From Branchiostoma lanceolatum (lineage: Eukaryota > Chordata > Leptocardii > Amphioxiformes > Branchiostomatidae): a DNA stretch of 64,000 nt. The notes beneath the pieces were generated by a model. The model saw only the letters and a list, made by a program, of their open reading frames with translations, was not told the origin of the DNA and made no database searches. Location of the stretch: the NCBI RefSeq assembly GCF_035083965.1, contig NC_089735.1:6412001-6476000 (forward strand), in the 5' to 3' direction. Of the stretch, positions 56,806 through 64,000 are shown piece by piece; the first letter of the stretch is position 1, and every line of letters starts with the position of its first letter. The position numbers and the translations under genes are program-made.

Positions 56806-59800
56806 GCTGTCCGTATGGGCTGGCCTGTAGATGGAAAAATTGGGCCAAAATCTGCAGAAAAAAGCCTTCCGATCAACACAGCTCCGTCACTTGTGGAAAA
56901 AAACCCTCTCTCTCCACGGCTTTTTCTTCTGCGTATCTAAGCCGAGCCCATCATTTGTCTTGACTAACTGAAGGAGCTATTGTCCTGGAGACAATACCTG
57001 ACCAACAGCAAAGCGCAGGTCACAATGAATGAATAAATAATGAACGTTCAAATTCAACGGTTGCCGTGTTTTTGTGTAGAGTATTTTCTGGTTGTCGAGG
57101 ATATTCAACTTCACAGGTGAGCTTACGCACAAGCTAACACAAAGTTTCGTAGATTGATTTATTGTACTCCGGAAAAATGTTCTTTTCGGTAGGTTGTCCC
57201 GGGTCCCGAATGGGCAAACAAACACTGATTCATGTTTCTTCCGTTCGTTAATCGGTCTGGAGACATTACGGACGAAATAGCTACACACAAGAACGTTTGC
57301 ACAGGGATTATGGAGAACAGTTACTACGAAAACATCACCATAAAGTTGGGCGGGCCTTTCAATGGTCTTTGGTGCCCTTGGTGACACAGAATGTAAAGTT
57401 TGTTCAGGGTACGAATTGGCTGACCTTTGGCAACTGTGCACTTGAATGGATGTTAAAGTTCTGAAGATCGTTAAAGTTACAACCTAGATATTCTGGATAT
57501 ATTTCAACAACGAGGAAACAAGAGTACCAATAATTCGTTGGGGGTAGGATCTGAACCTACACTATAAAACCTACTCTATACATACTTTTACAAAAAATAT
57601 CTTCATAACTTCTCTTTTATACATCTCTTTTTCTCTGAGTGTGCATGTATGCTTGTGTCTGTGTTATCATTGAATGCATCTGTGCTCGTGTTAGTGCGTG
57701 TCTGTGTGAACGCGTGTCTGTATGTGTGTGCGTTTGTACGTATGTATGTATATTTGTGTTTGTGCGATTCACTCTATTTCACTCAATTATTACCTACCAC
57801 ACGATGAATCTTGCATCACCACAAACTGCAATTCTCCTCTTGCCGCAAGTCGGCATGGTACCACAAACAAAACTGCACAGGTTTTGTTTATATGTATGCA
57901 AAAGTTGTCGCATCTACAATACATGTTTTTTAAGTATCCACAAACATGTGCAGTGATGGCAGATTGTTTTTTTTTACTCCACGCAGTCAGCAATCATGAA
58001 TTGGACGTGTCACTAAAGATAACATATGAAGCTGCTAGGCATACAGTACGTGTTTTCAGTAAAACAGTTTATATTTTGCAAGTACGTGTGTGCAATGTGT
58101 GTGATCGTACATGAATATAAATATAGGTGGCGCTTCCATGGTATTACACGGGCTTCTTGCGTGTCACCTAAACATAAATTGAATGTGTTATGTTTGTGTT
58201 GACGATTGATTCTTGGTCTTGTAAGTTTATTTTGGGACCATGGAACGCAGCTTAACGCATGAATTGTCCATAAACTTATTTGTCGAGTGATAAATGACTA
58301 CACAATATAAGGCAGTTCTCCTTGCCTTGTTAACTAGTCTCCAAGCAGAGATTGGTGGGAAGTATTGTGACCTTTTTATAACATGCCCCGTTTTTTGTCC
58401 GCTCACTGGTGGGGAAAAGCGGACAAAAAACGGGGCATATGATAAAAAAGTTACAATATTCCCCAGCAACCTCTGCTTGGAGAGTGCTTGTTGGCGACTT
58501 ACTAACGGTTCATGCATGGAATACGATAAGCCGAGTTACCAGGGTAAGGTACATGGACCAAAAGCGGCCCCTGGCAGTTCCTTGAACTACTGCACGATAA
58601 TGTTCGCCATTATACTGCAGTTATATTTTTCACTGCTACATGGCGCCTTTGATCCATGGTGATTCTTACGTCAGTCAAATGACAAGCCTGGCGTTCTCAA
58701 CGGTCAGGTTTTCTGTGCGTTTCGTATTAAGTCAGAAAGTAATGGCCAAAAGATGGGCAAATTTCTATGGACAGAATTAGAATGAGGAAATATTTGTCAT
58801 AGATATAGAAACGGGATTTGTTTCTTTTATCATCGTCAAATAAAGGTTTCTCATTGATTATGCAGATATGGATCATTTACATAAATCATATCAGTTGATG
58901 ATCTTCTCTACCCAAAGAACACGAGTAGCCCAAAATATTTAAGTCTTGTTAACAAGGCAAACAGAAAACAAGATAAGAAAACCAGTAGCTTTTTGGAGAC
59001 ACCTACCAACATGCTGAATATCATTTGGATCCATCTGCAACCTCTCGAGATATACTGTTCACAAACGTGTGCGTATACACACCCAAAAATAAAACGGCAC
59101 CAACAACATACAGTACAGTATAGACGTCTATATAACCTCCTTGATACTAGTAACCATCTTGGGTACAATAAAGACATTTATTTTAGAGACTTTTAAACGT
59201 CCATGTGGGCTTACTGTGTAGAAGGTTTTTCTTAAATAAGATACCATATATTATCACCACAATTTGAGTATAATATTCAACATGCAACATGTCTTACACA
59301 AACACTATCAGCCTTAGAAGTACACACATGCCTTACAGGAAATCTGTATCTATCTGGATATATATAGTCACCCTTCGGCATAACACATCAGCTTCACAGG
59401 CATGCAGCAGCAGCAGCTGGTTATATTACACGGAGTGATCTGTCACACCTAACCTTTGCACTATGATCTAGCTGTGAGCATGGTTTAAAGCTATCTAATG
59501 AGGATGTCACCAAGCTATACAGTGCTTGGTGACAACAAAATCCAATCTACAATAATTCCAGGGAAAAACAAATATTTGAACACCTCAATTATGGTTTGAT
59601 AACTATGGTACTTGTTGAAGGCATGACTATATCTTGTTCTTTTCTGAGCTGGTATTAGATACTTAGTAGTTGGCATGTCCACTAGTTTATTGGCCATTTT
59701 GTACATCATGCATAGACTGGACATTTTTCTTCTGTCTTCAAGTATAAGTTTCTGTCTTACAACAGGTCAGCATGAATTCCTTGCATCACAACAGCTGTAC

Positions 59801-59988
59801 ATATTTCATATTGATTTTAGCATCACAACAGCTGTATATATTTTATATTGATTTTAGGAGTCGTAAGAGACTTGACAATTTCTTCCATCATTCTAACTAA
59901 AATCTTTTAAGAAATTAAAGACTGCTGATGAGTACTGGTTGTTAGTAGTCTTTAATTTCTAATTCTTCACTTCTTACATTTCCATGTT
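56806..59988. other. Intergenic between the cysteine-rich gene and RABGGTB
   Basis: No exon supported. It contains a GT-rich stretch (57600-57780), a long hairpin MITE (58338-58483), a short hairpin TGTCACCAAGC.../GCTTGGTGACA near 59506-59532, a 45-bp tandem duplication (CATCACAACAGCTGTA, 59782-59860) and an inverted pair AGAAATTAAAGACT / AGTCTTTAATTTCT (59910-59962). Confidence 0.5.
58338..58483. mobile_element. 146-bp hairpin MITE
   Basis: Outer arms TCTCCAAGCAGAG / CTCTGCTTGGAGA and inner arms ATGCCCCGTTTTTTGTCCGC / GCGGACAAAAAACGGGGCAT are perfect; the middle of the arms has a few mismatches. The ends resemble, but do not match, the TAGCCTCC family. Confidence 0.7.
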
Positions 59989-62900
59989 CTAGCTAGACAG
60001 AAGTTCAATGTGCAGGTTTATTCTTCTGAGTGTGTCCTCCGGCATACACAGGACAGGGTTGACAGTCTTCACCTCGGTCGCGCCCAGCAGAGACAGTCCA
60101 GCTATCCCAAACAGAGTGTGGAAGGGGTCCACCTGTGATACACAACAACACACTGGATTGTCAACTCAATATAGTATCCTTTTTATCATACGTATCCATA
60201 GGGCCTACGATATGAGCGATGTGGAAAATCATTGTCTGAAGCCTACGCTCACGCTGAGGCAACCGCCCTCAAGTCAAGTGCCCACTTTCACCAAAAGAAG
60301 AAACATGTTGAGGGCTGGAAGCGGATAGCTTTTTTGCCTTGCAAGGCAATTTTTATACTATGATTACGTATGTCATGGGTGATTACGTCATCCCTACTGA
60401 CCAAATGGCTGTGCATGACGAATAGAAATGAAATGCTAGTAATTTTTAGCAAAGCCTTGGGGCAAGGGCCTTTTTCGTCATTGTCATTCAATGTAGTATC
60501 ATACTAACAAAATATACAAGAGTCAATACAATGGGAAATGGGTGGGACAGACAAAAAATTTAAAGCTGGACACAGCCCTGGTGTAACGTTACATCAAGCT
60601 TGTGTGTACAAGATATATAACACTCCTGTGTTAGGTAGATTAGCGCTTAGATATATATAGAACTGTTAGTTATGTACCAGCCATACTTTGTACCTTGTAC
60701 AATTGTTGAGCAATAAAGTTATCTATAAACCCCTACCATGTCTCCTGGTCTATCTGAGAAACCTCCCGTCTCCTCGTCCTGGCAGGCGAGGATGAACGTC
60801 CGCAGCTTGTCCTTATCTATCCAGTGCAGCCGACCAATCATCTTCAGCGATGCCAGGACCCACCAGGAGTAGCAGACGTCAGGCAGTTTCTCTGGGCGAC
60901 CATTCAAACCTCCTGGGGTGAAAAAAACATTTCCAGCTTTAACAGATGGAGAAGAAAAAGAAGTGGCAAGGTGGTCTTGTGATTAGGGCTGTTGAATTAG
61001 AATCTAAAGGTTCTGGGTTCGAATCCCTAGCAGGCCCAAATGTTGTGCCCTTTGGAAAGGCACTTTACACCTTTTTCCTCACTTGACCCAGGTGAAAAGT
61101 GAGTACCTAGCTTTGGATAAGGACGTCCTCTTGAATGGAACAAAAAGAAGGAGAACCACACTTTAGGCCCGTTAAAGAACCCACTCAAAACAGTAGGTGT
61201 GGGTGGATCAAATCTTATGCAGCTTGTACATACTGTACAAAACTGGTGTGTTAAGCCAAAAGGCAGTTAACCGGTTGTGCAAAACAAAGAAACAAACAAA
61301 TGACAGGCCTACCAGAGGGGAGTTGTCTCTCACACAGCCACCAGCCCAGTAAGTCAGCGTTGACATGGTGGAGCTGACCTGTCACAGCCAGGAACCCCAC
61401 ACAGCAGTAGATCTGTACAAACATCAACCACACTTTCAGACCACAGTGCAGTACTAACATATCACTAGCAGTTGTCTTCAATCAATTCTGGTGAAAATGA
61501 ATACCTGGCTATGGTTAGGGACATGCTCTTGGATGGGACTATTCTTCATTGGCAAGGAAATATTCTGAAATTACTTTCTTTAAATCAGAGTTACCTGTCC
61601 AGAGTGTGATTCAGACCCTGGTCGGCAGCCAAAACCTCCATCAAAATTCATACAGGAGAGAACAAAGTTGGTGGCCTTTTCCAAGTCGATAGCACTTAGC
61701 TTGTCCTGGATAGAGATGGGTACAAAAAAAAAATCATCATAAGTGCACAGAGTTTGTTCTCGTTTATGTCATGCATGGACAGGCAATCAGAGACAGCAGA
61801 CTTCATCTCCTTACCCATACCACTTTGCAACCTTTCAAGTCCCACATACAAAAATGGTAGCACTGAGAATGTATCACATCTATATGCATGTGTATTGGGA
61901 AGAGTTGAATGGCTGAGTGGCTAGGCTAGCGGACACGAGATCAAGAGGTCAATGGTTCAATTCCTGGCATTCCTGGCTAGACACATGTCCTTGGAAAAGG
62001 CACTTAACATGACATTCCTCACTCCACCCATGCGTAAAAATGGGTACCTGACTTAAGTTGGGGAGGTTAAAGGCAGTGGAAGGAGAGGGATGGGCTCCAC
62101 CTTCGATACTGTGCCCTAGACACAGTGGATAACAACCCACTGCTCGTTAGAACTTGAAACGGCTATGGCACCTTCACCTTACCAATTACCTTTTTTGAAA
62201 AGAGAAGAAACAGGCAAGTAAGGACAGTTGATTTAAGTCTTGATTGTGAATGAACTCACCAGTAGCTTCAGACAGGCTACAGCACAGAAGGAAAACCTGG
62301 TGTCAACTTCACCTGCAACAAACAGAACAGTACATAAGCCACTTGGGCAACAGAAATCCTGCTGGAGGCAGCATCTATGGAGGATAGCCAAAGCTAAATA
62401 TTTAAATGTGACAGAGAATTACCAAATACAGTATAAGCAGGGAACACCTACCCCATTTGTCACCAAAAAAGGAACCATCGGGCTGTTGTAAGTTGGACAC
62501 AAACTCCACAAGTTTGTCCACATTCACTGCATCTAATGCATCATAAAGGGTCAGGATCTGGATAGAAAAAGTAAACATTCAGGTACATGTATATGCAACA
62601 AACACATTCTTTGAAATATAGTAAAGGTACCAAAAGTATGATCATGATTCTATGTTTGTGTCTTTGTTCAGACCCTTTCTATTTGTGCCTAGTGGCACAT
62701 ATGGTGGCAAGTTCCCTTGCTGTTTTTGTAGCAGGGTATATTTTTACAGGAAGGGGTTGCCATCCCTGCCCCTTTAATAAGCTCGAGGCACCTAGACGAT
62801 TTTTTTTATAGATGGGTTGAGATTTTTGTTCGTCCCATTGAGCATGGCTCCATCCTGGGACGGAGGGAAGGGTCCTGGAGACAGCCCTGGTTTTACAGTA

Positions 62901-63125
62901 AAAGTGAGAGACGGAAAAAATCTTCACCTGTACAGCGCTGAGCGCGTAGAGAAGATGAGGGTCGTGTCCCACGCTGGCGCCGAACCCTCCGCAGTCGTGC
63001 TGACACGCCGCGACAAACTCCACCACCTGCTGACGGTCCATCCGCTCCAGCTGACCCAACAGGTCCATGGTCGTCAGACCCCAGTACATCCCGCTGAGAC
63101 GCAGGTACTCTGTCATGCAGTACTC
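59989..63125 (-). CDS. RABGGTB: Rab geranylgeranyltransferase beta subunit (5' end outside window)
   Basis: Seven minus-strand exons are in frame: 63125-62928, 62557-62452, 62312-62260, 61705-61595, 61412-61313, 60912-60737 and 60132-59989. They give 295 residues to the stop; human is 331, so about 36 N-terminal residues are missing. Family blocks appear in order: [80 protein letters not shown] with the zinc-ligand Asp and Cys, and DPFHTLFG with the zinc-ligand His. With the alpha subunit and the Rab escort protein it attaches geranylgeranyl groups to Rab C-terminal cysteines in the cytosol. No break is seen. The first visible exon starts at the acceptor inside the last unit of a 70-bp tandem array. 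Confidence 0.96.
60541..60577. mobile_element. Terminal fragment of the hAT-like MITE family
   Basis: AAAAAATTTAAAGCTGG followed by ACACAGCCCTG matches the right end of 16850-17075. The left end was not found. Confidence 0.55.
60958..61250 (+). mobile_element. tRNA-derived SINE in RABGGTB intron
   Basis: The head has a clean B-box (GGGTTCGAATCCC). The body has GGAAAGGCACTTTACACC, TTCCTCACTTGACCCAGGTG and GTGAGTACCTAGCTTTGG, shared with other SINE copies. A 3' fragment of the same body (AATACCTGGCTATGGTTAGG) lies at about 61498. Confidence 0.7.
61905..62190 (+). mobile_element. tRNA-derived SINE in RABGGTB intron
   Basis: The head GGCTGAGTGGCTAGGCTAGC with B-box GGTTCAATTCC looks tRNA-Leu/Ser-like but does not fold as a full tRNA. 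The body contains CCTTGGAAAAGGCACTTAAC, TGGGTACCTGACTTAAGTTG and the GTGCCCTAGACACAGTGGAT tail. Confidence 0.75.
62812..62891. mobile_element. Second terminal fragment of the hAT-like MITE family
   Basis: Ends CCTGGAGACAGCCCTGG and has a CATCCTGGGACGGAGGGAAG block that is the mirror of GACCCGTCCTTCCGTCCCGG in 16850-17075. Confidence 0.6.
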
Positions 63126-63710
63126 CTGTAACACACAACATATCAGTACTACTGCACAACATGTCAACACTCAGGTACTCTGTCATACAGTACTCCTGTA
63201 ACACACAACATATCAGTACTACTGCACAACATGTCAACACTCAGGTACTCTGTCATACAGTACTCCTGTAACACACAACATATCAGTACTACTGCACAAC
63301 ATGTCAACACTCAGGTACTCTGTCATACAGTACTCCTGTAACACACAACATATCAGTACTACTGCACAACATGTCAACACTCAGGTACTCTGTCATACAG
63401 TACTCCTGTAACACACAACATATAAGTAATACTGTACAACATGTCAACACTCAGGTACTCTGTCATGCAGTACTCCTGTAACACACAACATATCAGTACT
63501 ACTGCACAACATGTCAACACTCAGGTACTCTGTCATACAGTACTCCTGTAACACACAACATATCAGTACTACTGTACAACATGTCAAAACTCAGGTACTC
63601 TGTCATACAGTACTCCTGTAACACACAACATATAAGTAATACTGTACAACATGTCAACCCTCAGGTACTCCGTCATAAAGTACTCCTGGAGGACAACCTT
63701 CCCAATGATC
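63105..63710. repeat. Nine-copy 70-bp tandem array that includes the RABGGTB splice acceptor
   Basis: The block TACTCCTGTAACACACAACA recurs at 63121, 63191, 63261, 63331, 63401, 63471, 63541 and 63611, with a diverged ninth copy at 63681; every step is 70 bp. Inner copies are almost identical. On the minus strand each unit carries a TTACAG acceptor followed by GAGTACTG.ATGACAGAGTAC, the start of the first visible RABGGTB exon. A still more diverged piece lies near 63743-63770. Confidence 0.95.
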
Positions 63711-64000
63711 TTCGGAAGCAAAGAAACAGCCATCATCATCACAACACATTAGCACTAAGGTACTCCTGCATTGTTTTTGCTGTTTTCTCCTCTTCCTCCA
63801 TTCCAGACAAATAAGGTCAATGACCTGGACCAAACTGCTGTCACCATGGTTACTGGTTAAGTTACAAACACCCTTTGGGGATTGATCATATTATGTAGCA
63901 AGTGGCATGACAAAGATGGAGGGGGCCGTCACCATACATATGAAAGTGTGTGAGTAAGAATAAACAGAGGACTAGTTTGTTACATTAGCCTAGACCATGT

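Noticed and set aside
57600-57956. Cys/Val-rich open frames in a GT-rich stretch
   Set aside because: Low-complexity TGTG sequence gives this composition; no homology or splice support.
61905-61980. Possible tRNA gene
   Set aside because: A- and B-box-like sequences are present but the arms do not pair as a cloverleaf, and the downstream body is shared with other SINE copies.
63105-63710. CRISPR array
   Set aside because: Units are identical end to end with no variable spacers, and the genome is clearly eukaryotic.

Overview
This is a eukaryotic genomic window: genes are split by GT-AG introns, spaced far apart and mixed with short inverted-repeat transposons, tRNA-derived SINEs and minisatellites. 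The proteins are very close to vertebrate orthologues (RACK1 at the same 317 residues, PP2A catalytic subunit, GCN5/PCAF with an intact PCAF_N region, NDNF, a PNRC-type coactivator, RABGGTB, a palladin/myotilin-type protein). Introns are short, and terminal-inverted-repeat elements occur every few kilobases. Together this suggests an invertebrate deuterostome, most likely a lancelet (Branchiostoma). That assignment is inference.

Layout. 0-3.7 kb: 3' end of a palladin/myotilin-family Ig gene (+). 4.0-5.2 kb: a 32-bp minisatellite with strongly asymmetric strands. 6.8-7.9 kb: a two-exon PNRC-type gene (-), head-to-head with the 18-exon KAT2 (GCN5/PCAF) gene (+, 8.7-20.8 kb); the shared promoter carries two TCTCGCGAGA elements. 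21.5-24.4 kb: six-exon RACK1 (-), convergent with KAT2, with two related box C/D snoRNAs of the SNORD96 type in its introns. RACK1 is head-to-head with the seven-exon PP2A catalytic subunit gene (+, 24.8-28.6 kb) across 410 bp holding a perfect CRE. 33.8-36.8 kb: three-exon NDNF (-). 36.8-52.7 kb: about 16 kb with no gene I can support, rich in MITEs, SINEs and hairpins. 52.8-56.8 kb: a four-exon gene (-) for a 93-residue secreted, cysteine-rich furin-like-repeat protein that I do not recognise. 60.0-63.1 kb onward: RABGGTB (-), cut by the window edge, whose first visible exon abuts a nine-copy 70-bp array that copies its own splice acceptor.

There is no operon-like logic. Two close head-to-head pairs (PNRC/KAT2, RACK1/PP2A-C) probably share promoters. 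KAT2, PNRC, RACK1, PP2A-C and RABGGTB are general cell-biology genes; the palladin-like protein is cytoskeletal; NDNF and the small cysteine-rich protein are secreted. The most unusual points are the SNORD96-type pair, in which the C and D boxes appear to have co-varied; the acceptor-copying array in RABGGTB; the unrecognised secreted protein; and a perfect 170-bp tandem duplication that breaks inside a MITE end.
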